From assembly GCF_902806685.2 (NCBI RefSeq), contig NC_048546.1:8264534-8328533 (forward strand): DNA of 64,000 nucleotides, read 5' to 3'. Of this stretch, positions 22,467 through 35,187 are shown piece after piece (positions within the stretch are counted from its first letter, which is position 1; the number at the start of each line of letters is the position of its first letter). This stretch comes from Maniola hyperantus. Lineage: Eukaryota; Arthropoda; Insecta; Lepidoptera; Nymphalidae. The position numbers were made by a program, and so were the translations under genes. The notes below the pieces were generated by a model. The model made no database searches. It was given only the letters and a program-made list of their open reading frames with translations, and was not told the DNA's origin.

Positions 22467-23171
22467 GATGAATGAGTTATCAAAGATCTAATCGTAAGCT
22501 TCAGACAGCTAGTGTTGAATTAGTTTCAAAGCACAACAGTCAAGATATTGCCCCCAGCCCCTATCATTCAAAACAATGGTCATCAGATAGTTTATAGTCT
22601 TAGTTCTGAATTTTGTGAAACTTAGATAATAAGTATAATAAGTCGGATGGTGAGTCTCTCTCAACTCGATCGAAATTTCAGTTTTTTCAAAACGGTTCTC
22701 ATTTTTCATCTAAATAAATTAAAAAAGTTATTTAATTGACTAAGCTTCGAGATATACCTACTCTAAAATATTAAAATAATTCTAAAGTTAATTGTGTACC
22801 ATGGGGTGTGCGCAGTGACCCATTTTCCATTTTGAAAAAAATCCTAGAAAAAAAGTGATGCAAAATATGCAAAAACGTACTATGTGGTAAAATAAATAAA
22901 TAAATAAATAGCCATTTATTTCCAAAATACATAATTACAATTGTTATCTAAGTAGGTACATTATTAGATTATATGTTATCTGTCTAGTTTGTAAGATCTA
23001 TATAAATTTCTTATGTCATTGCTTCAATTAAATTATTATACAAACTATGTGGTAACTTCATTAAATTTCTTATCGTTTGGTGCACTATAGATCACTATAG
23101 AAGTAGAGTAATAACTGCTCAGTCTTTTTGTGGTTCATTGTTTCCACCCCTACCCCGCGGACAAAGTCACG

Positions 23172-23382
23172 TACAAAATGTTATAAATGCGAAAGTGTGT
23201 CTGTCTGTCTGTCTGCTAGCTTTTCACAGCCCATCCATTCAACCGATTTTGATGAAATTTGGTACAGAGATAGCTTGCATCCCGGGTAGGGACATAGGCT
23301 CTTTATCCCGGAAAATCAAAGAGTTCCCACGGGATTTTCAAAAACCGAAATCCACGCGGACGAAGTCGCGGACATCATCTAG
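23172..23382 (+). mobile_element. Helitron-like GTCT family copy
   Basis: ATAAATGCGAAAGTGTGTCTG, AGCTTTTCACAGCCCATCC, GGTACAGAGATAGCTTGCATC and the end GTCGCGGACATCATCTAG. The 90-codon frame through it is not a gene. Confidence 0.75.
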
Positions 23383-24792
23383 CAGTTTATATAAATGTAA
23401 AAATACTTAAGATAAGTTCCAAATAGTATAAAGCTTAATGATAGCCATTTGGATTAGTTGCCGAAGTAAATTACTACTCTTGGACGTCTGGTCGGTTTTG
23501 TGGCACGACTAATACCCTCTGACTAGCTTCACTCTCCAAACTATCTGATAGCCATGATTTATAGAGGTCATTTATAAACCACTTTTTATGTTGGCATCTT
23601 ACGCAGTTTGATAGCGATAACATCAAACCCTGAGTATCTTCTCTAAATAAGTATATCAATGCCGTGGAAAAATAATATTTTAACTAGGTTATAAGATTAT
23701 ATTGTAAACTGTAACACCTACGTATTAATATAACCGTTTTTATGGTTGAATAGTTCTCAACAGAGATTCACCGTAGATTCATGTTGGTTCTATCCAGTTA
23801 CCTAGTAATCAAAGAAGTTGTTGTTGAGACTAGCTAACGGGAAGGTTTCTGAAATATTATCTATCTAACTACGTTGATAGTAATATGTATTTTTATTTTT
23901 ATTTTATTTTATTAGATATGCCAACGATAAATTCACAATCATTAAAAATAGGTCACAAACAATTCCAGTACTACTACAACCATCAATTATAGCCATATAC
24001 AGCATAGTGTAGGTCTCCGGTTCAAATAGTGCGTGTTGCATTACAACGCTGGCAAATTAGTTAGCTATTGCATGAAAGACCATCACTTGAAAATGCCTCG
24101 TCTGATTTGGATTTTTGTTGTACGTACGTATTCGAAATTGTTAGGACTATCTCCCAAAGCCACCATGATCCAAACATACGTTCCGCCCAGTGTTGGGGAC
24201 AATAGGTACCTACGCAGAGAAACTTTCAGCTTTTATAAAACAACAAGGTCTGGCATGCGCTGGCTCTCTCGCTATAAATACTTGCCCCTGATTCGAGGCA
24301 ATGGCTTTTGTTTCCAATTCGTGCTCTAAATTCGATCTCAAAAGCATATGCGTGCAATTTGTCGTTTACAAAATGTCATGAAATAACAACCTAAAATTCG
24401 TGCAGTTAGAGTTGTATTTACCTTATTTGAGTTCAAGTTCTATTTATTTGCAGAGTAGAAAAATATGTACCTATCTACTGTTATTCAAGGCAGAAACTTC
24501 ATTCCCGAGACGCTTTTGCTCTCTATTTTGAATAAACATAGGTAATAAGTTACCTAACATTTGCTAACTCTAGCAAAAGTTATTTTTAAACAAGAAAACA
24601 TTTCATAGTTGTAAATTTTATAATAAATTAAATATATACTAGAAGAAAATAAGAAGTCACCCTTAACCTATAACGACCCCCTACTCTTTTAAAATACGAT
24701 GAAGAAATGTGGTACTAACACACTAAATGAGAATTTCCATGTGCTTTGTATGATTTCAAGATGGGTAGGAAAAAGTTTGAGGTCGTGTCGTG

Positions 24793-24826
24793 CTTGGAGC
24801 ACAGATATCTACTCGTGTGCTTGGAG
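24793..24826. mobile_element. 20-bp relic element with 7-bp target duplication
   Basis: CACAGATATCTACTCGTGTG (24800-24819) is flanked on each side by CTTGGAG (24793-24799 and 24820-24826). Its right half is identical to the terminus of the palindromic MITE at 56519-56733, which also has a 7-bp duplication. Confidence 0.7.
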
Positions 24827-24878
24827 TGTCGATAGATGTAAAAATTAAACGAATATTATTATTGGTTTTAATTTACAA

Positions 24879-25055
24879 GCGAAGGGTTTCGTGCGTGACA
24901 TCAGCCGTCGTCTAAGGGAAAGAGGTTGCGATCCGCGCTCTGGGGCCTACCCGGTCCAAAGGTTGTCCATCGCCATTCAGCGTGGCAATAGTGCCAGCTT
25001 AATGGGCACCTTTGGCCCAGGGGCAACCAGGGGCGGACTTTTTGACGACGTTTAA
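24879..25055 (+). pseudogene. LINE ORF2 C-terminus, second non-LTR family
   Basis: Fifty-eight codons plus TAA encode FVRDISRRLRERGCDPRSG, QRLSIAIQRGNSASLMGTF and GGLFDDV. The QRxSxAIQRGNxASxxGT pattern is the C-terminal tail of Jockey/CR1-like LINEs. It is followed by an AT-rich 3' tail. Smaller relatives are at 37981 (forward) and 51721 (forward). Confidence 0.7.
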
Positions 25056-25059
25056 TTTT

Positions 25060-27090
25060 AAGTTGGTAAGGTTTATTTAAGTTTGTATGTTTTATTTTAA
25101 TATTTTTAAGTACTTTTAATTTAGATTTAAGATTATCTCATTTCAATTGGTCTATTAGATTCGTTTCGAAAAACTAAATAATAAAAATCATTATTATTTA
25201 CAAATTATGAAATTTTAATTTTTGATAAGTATTCCTATTTTCAATCCCGCAAATTATCAGATAAACTAATCTGAGATTTACCCTTTTTCCGCCTTGTCAC
25301 CGGGCCTGATTGTAGATTTTTAAAACATAATAAAAATAATATGTAAGTAGGTAATGTTTAGTACTTAGTTCAATATTAGTTAAGCAAAATTTAAAAATCC
25401 CAATCTACTTTATCTAAATAACTAGTAAACGTTACAAAACTATCTAATTTTCTAAAATACCTACTTAAATGTGTAAAGTGACTACAGTCTTGAATAGGAA
25501 CTTACCTATATTATGTTCAGTTGCAGTCCGTATCACTTAAAGTTACATTTATTGAATGCAAAGTGACTGTACTTTGAAAGGACGTTTCACTTTATCACCG
25601 TAATGGTGTCCAATGTAAAAGCTAGTAAAAGCTTAGTGACCACTCTGCTGTAGAAGTTCAACACAACTTGTACTGAAATGGAAAAGGTTTTCAATGGAAT
25701 TACATATTTTTCTCTCACTTGCCCGGAAATTGGTACATTATTAAAAAAACTAAATGTCAATCGCTCTTTTCGTTACGCATCAAAACACCAACGAATTAAC
25801 AGTGAATTAACACGTCAGAAATTTCTATTCTAACAGCCCTAACAGGCGAATAATAGAAATGGCTGAAATTGATACCTATTGCTGATGGGACAGAATGCGC
25901 ATTTCCTTTCAAAAGTTTATGCTTAAATAGAACAAAACCGTGCGCGGTCGAATGGGTAAAAAATAGTGTGGAAGTTTTTATTTTATCATAATTGTTTGAT
26001 AAAAATGAGTACCTACCTACTTGGTTCTTCGAAAGAAGAATTATTAGATTTTACTTGGCAAGTGTTCAATTTATTACCGTTATCTTTTTTCTTAAACTCA
26101 TTTGTTTTTGTTTCCTTGTAATTGACAGAAAATTACTATACAACTCTCGGCCGAAACTACCTCAATTAGTTTAAAAAAAAATTGGCTGGCGCCTCGTCCC
26201 TCTTAAATCGCTTGTGAACTACTCGACTTTGAGTAAGTACGTACTCTGTGAGGCACGGGGTTGAAACACCGCTAAGCTGCTAAAATAAAAATAGGCTTTC
26301 ACATAGAGTACCTGACTGATCGCACAAATAAATAAACTAAACATCGTATGATAAAAATGAACAACACAAATAAAAATATATATAGTTGCAATCTGCGCCA
26401 TTACCCACACCCGTTGTTGACAGGTTATTTTGTTGGCTTTATAGAGAGTAGGGTTGGGTGGATGTAGGTTGTCTAGCAACGAATTCGAAAGAACTTACTT
26501 TTCAAATTTCAAGTTAAAATAACAATAATTAAAACTTTCCTATAAAAATATTTCCCTTTATATTTTACCACCCTCAAGGGGGGATATTTCAAACTGACTT
26601 ATTATGCTAATAACCTAAACGTCGATAATAGAGGTATAAGTCAAATGTGGTGATGAATGGAAAGCAGAGAACTTTCATGCAAACACCAGTCTGCTTAGAT
26701 GGTAACAGCGAAGGCAAAAATCTATCGTCTTATAGGCGCCTATGAGATATTGAGGCTCGAACCTATTGCCAAGCCAATATTTCAGCTGCCCGCAATATGT
26801 TTCAGGAAGTACCATACAAAGAGGCTCGCGATGCCCGGCGCGTTAGCCTGGGGTTTTATTCGAGTTATGAAACTATGCGAGCCAGTCAAGTACACGAACG
26901 TTCCCTGGAGAGATTCCATATTTACCTACTACTTGCTTGTGAGAGTTTACGCTTCTAGTAGAACTACAAGTTGCCCTGTTTTGTCACTGATGTGTCTTTT
27001 TATTGAATGAGCATTGAAGAGAATAAAAACTCACTCACGTTTCTTAGATGTTTTTTTAAAATACAGAATTACATCTCTTTGATGATTTTA
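25060..27090. other. No gene seen
   Basis: AT-rich with frames up to 103 codons (26699-27010) that show no domain, no initiation or splice context, and ordinary base composition. Non-coding on present evidence. Confidence 0.45.
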
Positions 27091-27171
27091 TCTGGTGGTA
27101 AGTACTTAATGATAATACAGTCGAAGACGAAGCGGGGTTACCTAGGTCAGGTGTGGAGTTTTTATTATACC

Positions 27172-27690
27172 TACCTGTACCCCCTGTACAATCTATCTCT
27201 GTAACAAATTTCAGCCAAATCCGTTCAGCCGTTTTTGCGTGATTGAGTAACAAACATCCACATTTTCACATTTACTTAAGTAGGATATTTAAAAAAAACA
27301 GCGAGGAAACGAGCAGGTGGGTCAAATGATGTTAAGTGATTTCCGCCGCCCATGAGCATTTGCAGCACCAGAGAAACCGCCACCACTGCGTTGCCGGCCT
27401 CTCAAGAATTTATTGGTAAATCCCTTGAATAACCGCATATTATGATGTAGTGGGAACCCCCGAAGGGAGTTTAATCCACAGTTCACATATGCGTGGCGTG
27501 GAAAAAAGGATCTGGCATAACGTGCCAGGGCGGGCGTGCGGTGTGGTTGTACAAAAAGGAGGGTAGAGTCAGGCCAAACAGCTCCTCAGAGTATTATGAA
27601 GTAGTATATACATTCCACAATTGCCCTGCTGGGTATCAGGGATTCGCCATTTATAAGGAGGTTAGTCATCATCGTTAGATGGAAACCATT
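27172..27690 (-). repeat. Decayed repeats: Helitron-like scrap, then dispersed repeat
   Basis: 27172-27284 has ATCTCTGTAACAAATTTCAG, AATCCGTTCAGCCGTTTTTG and CACATTTACTTAAGTAGGA. 27300-27480 is the reverse copy of the repeat at 635-815 (AACGAGCAGGTGGGTCAAAT, CCCATGAGCATTTGCAGCAC, GCGTTGCCGGCC). 27481-27690 (CTGGCATAACGTGCCAGGG, AACAGCTCCTCAGAG) seems to continue the same old element. Confidence 0.5.
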
Positions 27691-28047
27691 CAAAAGAATG
27701 AATTCTCTCTGCGTTGTATTCTTGATTGCATCGGGATCAATTTCCATTATAACAAGAGTTTTCTCGGGATGATAATGTGCTGAGCTTCCAAATCCTTCCG
27801 CATGCAGAATAAAATCACATAGGTACTATAAAATAAAGACCTACGAGTGGTCAAGTTTTTGAAAGATGCAGGAACTGTTGATGAGCGTTCTCTTGAGAGT
27901 TAACTCTCCACTCTTCGGTAATACAAGTTCTTGTTACCTCGAAAGTTTTGTTTGGTTCTATTTATCACGTCATGATGAACTTGCTCGAAAGCCGTAACAC
28001 GAAAATGGAGGATATTTGCTGGAATACCTCTTTAAAATATACTAATA

Positions 28048-28249
28048 CTAGCTGATGCCCACGACTTCAGCCGCGTGGATTTAGGTTTTCGAAAATTCCG
28101 TGGGAACTCTTTGATTTTCCGGGATAAAAAGAAGCCTATGTTACTCTCCAGGTCTTACATTACCCATGCAAAAATCACATCGATCCGTTGCAACGTGATT
28201 AAAGGATAAACCAACGAACTAACACACTTTCGCATTAATAACATGAGTA
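28048..28249 (-). mobile_element. Helitron-like GTCT family, reverse copy (GTTTGTTGG subtype)
   Basis: CTAGCTGATGCCCACGACTTC, CCGTGGGAACTCTTTGATTTT, CCCATGCAAAAATCACATCG and AACACACTTTCGCATTAATAA. Confidence 0.75.
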
Positions 28250-28925
28250 TTGAATAAAATTGTACGTGAGAGTAGAAAAGGGCTATTCTCGTATATTTCA
28301 TACAAATGAATGTATATTTATTAAAATTCGGGATGGATGTACTCGCGACATACTTATTTGCTTTTGGATTTATTCGAGTTATGAAACTGACGGTCAAGTA
28401 CCAACTGTTCGAAGTTCGAACAACGCAATGAGCGTTCCCCAGCGAATCAGTTTTCACTTGATTTTCGACCTTTGTTAGCTTGGGTTTATATTATGTTACT
28501 GTTTCCAAAGTAATATTATTTTTTCAGTAGGTACGAGAAAGTTACAATGAATATCTGCGTAGGTACAATAATTACAAAATTTTCAAATCGTTGCATTTTG
28601 GTGAGGTTTCTCGAGTCTGTACTGCAACATTTTAATGTAATGCTCAAAATCAAATTTTAACATTGTAAGCACATGTAAATAAATACTCCAGCAGCGCGGT
28701 GCAGCTAACTCATTGTCATGTCTTTGACTAAATGATAGCCACCGAACTCATTAGACATTGATTGGTTCTACATTGCTGCTTCATTGTTTGATAAGAAAAT
28801 AACTTTTCGTAGAAAACCTTCAATGGATTAAAAATTAATGTCAAATGTGCTCGGTGGCCATTATGCAGTGTTTATCATTAAGCTAGGTATAGTCATAGAG
28901 TTAGCCTCGTCAACATGCACCCTAA

Positions 28926-29078
28926 CAGCGATCACGCATTCATCCGATCCGAATCCGTAAAAATACGGATACAAAAAATATCTACGACATAATAATATTG
29001 TGTCATAAGCTACCATAGGTACAAAACAAAAAGGGACGTATTTTCACGGACTCGGATCGGATGAGTGCGGAAACGCCG
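28926..29078. mobile_element. PIF/Harbinger-like MITE (family M3), decayed copy
   Basis: ATCACGCATTCATCCGATCC at left is mirrored by GGATCGGATGAGTGCGGAAACG at right. TAA flanks both sides (28923-28925, 29079-29081). The copy at 31418 is better preserved. Confidence 0.6.
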
Positions 29079-29726
29079 TAAGAAGTTATATGAAATAAAC
29101 AATTACCTATTATTGCATTCATAATATTAGTAGGTAGGTATGGATATTGGATATACTTTACTATATATCGTATTTCATCAGAAAATAATCTGTCTGTCAT
29201 CAGAAAATAATAAAGAATAAAATATTCCTAATGTCTGTCGATTTATTATTATAACTGCCCGATTTATTACTCGTTCATATGGAGAAATGTGACAACGATT
29301 CTTCATGTTCCATTCGAATGATGCGACATTATAATATTGATAGCACTATCACATTATTTTCATTTTCGGTAGGTAGTACCTATAGCTCAAACACAGAATT
29401 AAGTAAGAATTAGCATAAAAGTTGCAAAGTAACATGAGATGGTGGCCACGCAGACACTTTAACACAAGTACCAACAACAACTGTACAAAGTTTCAATACT
29501 ATCTGGTTAACGATGCGCGAACAAATAAGTACCTAATAAGCACACAAAACACTTATATTAATTTTTGTTTTGAAAAAATAATACACACAGACATTATACC
29601 TCTCTGTTGCCCTATTCGGCATTTAGATATCAAATTAAAAAATATACATACTTATAGGTCAACTAGTGTCTCTTATGCTAAATCTGTGACTCTACCACGA
29701 GTTCTAAATGCAGATAGGTACTACTG

Positions 29727-29790
29727 AGCAGAGCTGCCAAGAAACTCAGCAGTTGCTCTTTTCAAACAATAAAATTACAGTAACAAATAC
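29727..29790 (-). mobile_element. LINE 3' tail fragment, reverse
   Basis: Contains AAACTCAGCAGTTGCTCTTT, the reverse complement of the tail motif at 11781. Confidence 0.45.
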
Positions 29791-29793
29791 ACA

Positions 29794-30803
29794 ATAGGCT
29801 AGTTGACACTTTTTTTAAGTAGGTCTTAAATGGTTAATATTTGTCCTATTAGATCAAAAAAATTAACACTATATTTTTTTGCGCCCTAAAAACCGTAAAA
29901 CTTTAATTTAAAAATATATTTTTCTTAGACAGGTGAAAACACTGTCGGCCACGTTTGGCCGATAGATTATCTGTGCTCTGACGTCATGCATTTGTAAACA
30001 ACAGCATAACCTCCCAAAGTTTAATAAACATGACTTCTATACTAGTTTACATGAAAAATATAGTAATTATCGTTATTGAATCATCCGAGAATGTAAAAAA
30101 CGCATCGATAAAGACCACAGGAAAGTTGTGGACTAGAGTGCCCAGTGAAATAAATATACGTAACACGCGAAGACTTGCTTAAAGGGATCCTATATGACTA
30201 ACGACTTCAACCCAAATTTATTATTGCAAAGATCACTTTGTTGTAAGTCTTACTTAATAACTTATTCAGTTTATAAAGAGAAAACGATATTTTTTTACGT
30301 TTACTATGAGTTTTTAGATATATATAAAAACTAGCTTATGCTCGTGACTTCGTCCGCGTGGACTTCATAAATTTCAAACCCCCATTTAACTCACTCAGGG
30401 GTGGAATTTCAAAAAATCCTTTCCTAGTGGATAGCTTCTCTTTACCTACAAAGAACACACAGACCAAATTTCATGTATCTAGGACCAGTTGTTTAGATGT
30501 TTAGGCTGTGCGTTGATATATAAGTTAGTCAGGACTTTAAATTTTATATATATGCATACTACGTTAGTCCCCGCGTGACATAGGGATGACATTTCTTTGT
30601 TTACATATTTAATGACGTCACATCATGGCTGACAGCGTTTTCTGCGTTTCAAATAAAAATAAAAACTGTATTTTTTAAAATTAGATTTATATATCCATCC
30701 TGCGTTTTTAATAATTATTATTGATATATTTCGTTGTCTTAAGCAAAATACTATAATAAATAATCATTTATTGGACGAAATTAGGTAGGAGTCAAGTAGC
30801 CCA
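29794..30803. mobile_element. Decayed DNA transposon, about 1 kb, with Helitron-like insert
   Basis: The left end ATAGGCTAGTTGACACT and right end AAGTAGCCCATT are inverted near-copies. Further in, TGACGTCATGCATTTGTAAACAA (29979 region) is mirrored by TTTGTTTACATATTTAATGACGTCA (30597 region). The centre holds the Helitron-like insert. No transposase frame is visible. Confidence 0.5.
30332..30552 (-). mobile_element. Helitron-like GACT family, reverse copy
   Basis: CTAGCTTATGCTCGTGACTTC, GGGGTGGAATTTCAAAAAATCC, GGCTGTGCGTTGATATATAAG. Confidence 0.65.
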
Positions 30804-31299
30804 TTCCATTTCGTGGGCAACTGAAAGCTCAGCAGGTTGCTTGCATGCACGCAACTTTGTCATTAGGTATATTTTATCAAGGAATTATTAATCAGTTGTA
30901 TAATAGTTTTTACAATGTTTAAAGCAAATCTAAAAATTCTTTCGGAACCATTTTATAGAAGCAAATAGTTAAAATGTAAGATTTTTCCAACTTTCTCTAT
31001 TTCTTAGACAGTAACTCACAGAAAGCACATTTAAAAGAGTAAATTCAGGGATAAACAATTGTTCGTAAATAATGAATCGAGCTGGTACTTCAGTGCGTCT
31101 TTCGTTTAGGGCCCCACATATCTTTTTAGTTTGCTACGGGTCGTTACTTTAACACTAGGACTATAAATTTACATTCGATATCTTTGTCCTGAAGAATAAG
31201 TATTCTTCCTAGTACCTACTCGATTTCTGGAGATATCAGTTTGACTGTGGGATGGAAAATCAATCGAGGTTATTAAAGCATTATAAGACCAGAATCTAA

Positions 31300-31620
31300 G
31301 CTCTAAACTTCATAGACCTCTGAGAAAATTATGGAGAACTCTTAGACATGTAGGTTTCCTAACGATATTTTCCTTGTTTGTTGTTAAAGTAAGTGGTAAA
31401 GAAGAAAACGAACATAAGGGCGTTTGTGCACTCATCCGTTTAATCACGGATTCCGTAGAAATACGAATCGATTGAGTACATATTTGTATGACGGCCACTG
31501 CGAAGAATCACGGATACGAACCGAATACGGATGAGTGCACGAACGCCCTAACTCTGAAAAAGTTAGAGGCGTACACAGGGATAAAACCTGACCTCCCGAT
31601 TGAAATCTGATTTAAGTAGT
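31300..31620 (-). mobile_element. SINE family S1, reverse copy, split by MITE
   Basis: CATAGACCTCTGAGAAAATT, ATGGAGAACTCTTAGACATG and TTTCCTAACGATATTTTCC, then the MITE, then AACTCTGAAAAAGTTAGAGGC and GACCTCCCG. Removing the MITE restores the family's CATAACTC...AAAGTTAGAGG. Confidence 0.7.
31418..31548. mobile_element. PIF/Harbinger-like MITE (family M3) with TAA duplication
   Basis: GGGCGTTTGTGCACTCATCCG at the left mirrors CGGATGAGTGCACGAACGCCC at the right. TAA at 31415-31417 and 31549-31551 is a 3-bp duplication of the TWA type known for PIF/Harbinger. The host SINE confirms the empty site. Confidence 0.8.
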
Positions 31621-31624
31621 AGTC

Positions 31625-33690
31625 AAAAAGACTACTAAATTCCGTCTATATGCGTCAGCCTTAATTCTTGAGTTATCCGACTCATTAAATTTTTCCAATC
31701 TGCATACGGAATACGTATCATACGGAATTGCTCTCGTACCTATTGTAATTTGTAGCTAGACGGAGTGCGTTTGTTAGAATACAATACGGCACGTAATTGC
31801 ACGCTGACACATTTGGCAGTGCTTACAAATGAATGTTGAGTGTGCTTGCGACAGCTTCATAGGCTATAACAGCCCAATGTACAATCCGCATACAAGCCTA
31901 TCTTTCATTGGCGTATTGACCTATATATTCGAACTTTATCGCTATCAGGTCATTTTGCTTTATCACGATTTACACGAACAATTATTATAGGTGTGGTTAT
32001 ACAAACACATACCAACTCTAAACACATCTTTAATTACGGCATATGAAAAACAATATGTGGGAATCTTATTTTTTGCATGTATTCAAGTATGACTTGCTTT
32101 GAAATTTGGGTTTGAAATTTGTGTAGTCCACGTGGACGAAGTCGCGAGCATAAGATAGTATTATGTAAGTTTGTACGCACAATCACAGAATAATATAATA
32201 GTACTAACGTGCACAATATTGAGACTTACCTATAGACTTCTTACAAGTTTTTTTTTGTAATCTATAAGTAAAAAACTATTTTCTTTAGTCGGGGGTGAGA
32301 AAGGGAAATGTGAGGAGAGGATGATCTTGACTTTCATCAATTTTCTAAAATAACTTTGAAACTATTTTCCTATTTTATTTTCATTTTTTCATTAGGACGT
32401 ACGAATAACGGAACCCAAAGGTTTCCAAAGGTTCCTTTTAGGAATAAAAAGTAAATACCTAATGCACTTTTGCTTCGTACATATTAGTAAAATAAGTTTA
32501 AGAATTCTGAACGCGTGAGCCGTTCTCAAGGAAGTTAACGTGCTCTCCGTGAAAATTTGTCGCTTGCTCGGTGCTGAGAAAAATAACTTTCGGTGTCAAG
32601 ACATGTTCACATTTTCCGGATATTTAACTTCTTATTTCATTCTATATTAGCTCACCTACGAGTTTTGCCATCTAAAACTCGAACCAATGTTACATTCTTA
32701 TGTACCTATTCGGTAGGTCGACTTTGTAAAACCTGCATCAATCATTATTACAATCTCAATTGTTCTAATTGGCTGAATTTGTGCGATTCTTGTTGCAACA
32801 ATGCATTGTAGCGAGCATCAACCAATCAGATGTATTGCGATCGTGACACTGTAGCTGTCATTCTCCCGTAATCGCGGGTTTTTTTTACACCGTGGCATTT
32901 CTAATTTGTAATGAGAACACCTATAATTATTTACTTCACTTAATAGATACTGTAGAAGATATCAGTATAATATACCACATAAATCTATGTAAGCTATGTA
33001 TAACTTTGGAAGTTCCATATAAGAACATTAAATCTTTTTTATATCTACCTTCGATAGCTATAGTACTAGTAACTCCATGCGATTCGACAGACTATTAAAC
33101 TGCCAAGGGGCGGGATCCGACTATATTTATATAACTATTTATGTACTACTGCAGTCCTGAAATAGTCTATTTTTACTATCTGGCAAGTAGTCAGCCCTAA
33201 TTGCTGTTGCTATCTGTACCAGTACCATTAGAACATTTTATTAAGGCACTTATTCTAAATATATTATATTATACTTATTTAATTATTGTTTATTCATTTT
33301 TAATGTAATGTAATATATTTAATATAACCTTACGAATTAAAAGAAAATGGTATCAAATGAAATTACATGCAAAATATGTAAGTATATGTTTCATCTTGGT
33401 CAACTTATGCTTCTTATGACACGGCAATACGCTACCACAGGTTCAGAAAGCAGATTCTACTAAGACAGGAAGAAACTGAGCAGTAATTTCTGTTTTTAAT
33501 TAAAGGCAACATGCTACAATAGCTAGATTAATGTTAGGCGTCTAGGCGATAGTTTTTACTGTCGGTTTTGACGTTAGTACTATTATATATTCTGTGGTTT
33601 TGCCTCGTTTTACCATAGTCACTGCTGAAACTAACAGATATCTCCTCCAGGGTATTACTGAATTTATCGACTACATCGAAAGCTTTGTTC
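31625..33690. other. Mostly unannotatable AT-rich DNA
   Basis: Only a 3' scrap of the GACT Helitron-like family is recognisable (32103-32159, GGTTTGAAATTTGTGTAGTC ... GAGCATAAGATAG). No coding frame of note. Confidence 0.5.
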
Positions 33691-33695
33691 ATAGG

Positions 33696-33859
33696 TATAG
33701 TCCGCGACAGGTTGAGATGGCAATCGGGGTATTAGGCGGGGGGATGCCCCGCACAGCCGCACGTCACTCTCGCTCACCCGCACTGGTTTAGCGCGGGGGC
33801 TGTGCGGATGTGCGAGGTGTTCCCTCCCGAATTGACATCTCAACCTGTCGCATACTATA
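33696..33859. mobile_element. MITE family M2, full copy
   Basis: TATAGTCCGCGACAGGTTGAG and ATGGCAATCGGGGTATTAGGC at left mirror CATCTCAACCTGTCGCATACTATA at right. The GC-rich centre (GGCGGGGGGATGCCCCGCAC) has internal foldback. A 65-codon frame over it is not a gene. Confidence 0.75.
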
Positions 33860-34552
33860 GGTACAGTTCACAAGTCGTAAGATATTGGAATAACGTGATA
33901 ACCACTAACTAGAGTTACCTAAGGGTAGAGATAGTTAGAGTGCAGTCTCTAACAGTGCACTTCAATAACAAACTTGTGTTATCAAAACTAGTTTAATATC
34001 TCGTCTCTCCTGTCTGTAACAGATGAGCTTTTGATCTTTGTCAAACTCATAGTATTAGTAAGTACATAACACCAAAGGCGTCGATTCTGTTGTTTTTCTC
34101 TAAACTAAATTTAGAGTATCTTAATCTTTTCCTTTTTGTAACTGCTAAAAGGACGGAAAATGAGTTTTAGAATTAAAGACTCTTTTAGTGCATTCTACTT
34201 TATAAACAATAGGCTCATGACTTGCACCTAAAGTCACGAGGTTTTTAATTTAGGTTTACTACACAAATTGAATTAGGTTTGTCTTTCCTCTTTTTTTTGT
34301 CTTATCACATAAGAACATGATGCGATTACTCTTCGTCTAATTTTATTACACTCATTCAGTAGGTACCGTTGATTAATAATTAAGTATGTATGCATGTATA
34401 TACTTTATTGCACCACAGAAACACAAATGACAGGTTACAAAAAGAAATCTTAATAAGTAGTTACATTATCATTATCTTGTAAATTCAAATATATCAATAT
34501 TCTTGTAATATAGATATTCTTGTAATATTCTCTATGTATCTTAGATTTAGGT

Positions 34553-34602
34553 GATTTCTAAAAACCGAAATCCATACGAACGAAGTAGCGGGCAACATCT
34601 AG
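34553..34602 (+). mobile_element. Helitron-like GTCT family, 3' end only
   Basis: AAAACCGAAATCCATACGAACG and GCGGGCAACATCTAG. Confidence 0.6.
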
Positions 34603-34939
34603 TAGACAATAATTTATTCGCAGTTTATTTTAAAAGATAACATAAATAACAAGCTTTTGTTCATGTCGGTCGACTTTATGAACGCTTACGAAATTGGCTC
34701 AATAGAAATGTTGCTCATACGAGTGTCATATTTTACGAGAATCAAGCCCTTTCGCTTCGCAGATTGGTCTCTGGAATCCTTTTATATTTTGCCTCACCGT
34801 CTGGAAATGTTATAAATTTCAGAACCCGTAACAAGCTCCGTTACAGACATTTTTATCCTCCCTTCCCTTTGGAAAGGCGGCATTGGTTAAATATATAAAT
34901 AGCGTTTTCGACAACCCATTTGATATAATGGGAACTTCG

Positions 34940-35075
34940 GTAAAAATGTATTTTCTTCTCGGTAGAAAAGGCATTCTAGAACCAGAGGTGGATGCATTTG
35001 ACGATTCAAATATACAAGTGTACCTACCTAAGTTTGTTGAAATAAAGAATCTTTCTATTTCTACATTATTTCTAA
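34940..35075 (+). mobile_element. LINE 3' tail fragment
   Basis: TTCTTCTCGGTAGAAAAGGC, GAACCAGAGGTGGATGCATT and GACGATTCAAATATACAAG match the tail at 48225-48290. Confidence 0.5.
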
Positions 35076-35187
35076 ATACTTAATTTGATTTTTTTATTTA
35101 CCTTCTCAGTTCACTTTGCTTCTGCACCTCGTCGTGGTTGTACACTAATAATTCCATATAGACAATTCATCATCATCATCATTATCA

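Noticed and set aside
26699..27010. 103-codon frame
   Set aside because: No recognisable domain, no splice or poly(A) context; length is within chance for this much DNA.
33594..33791. 65-codon frame
   Set aside because: Runs into the M2 MITE; no domain.
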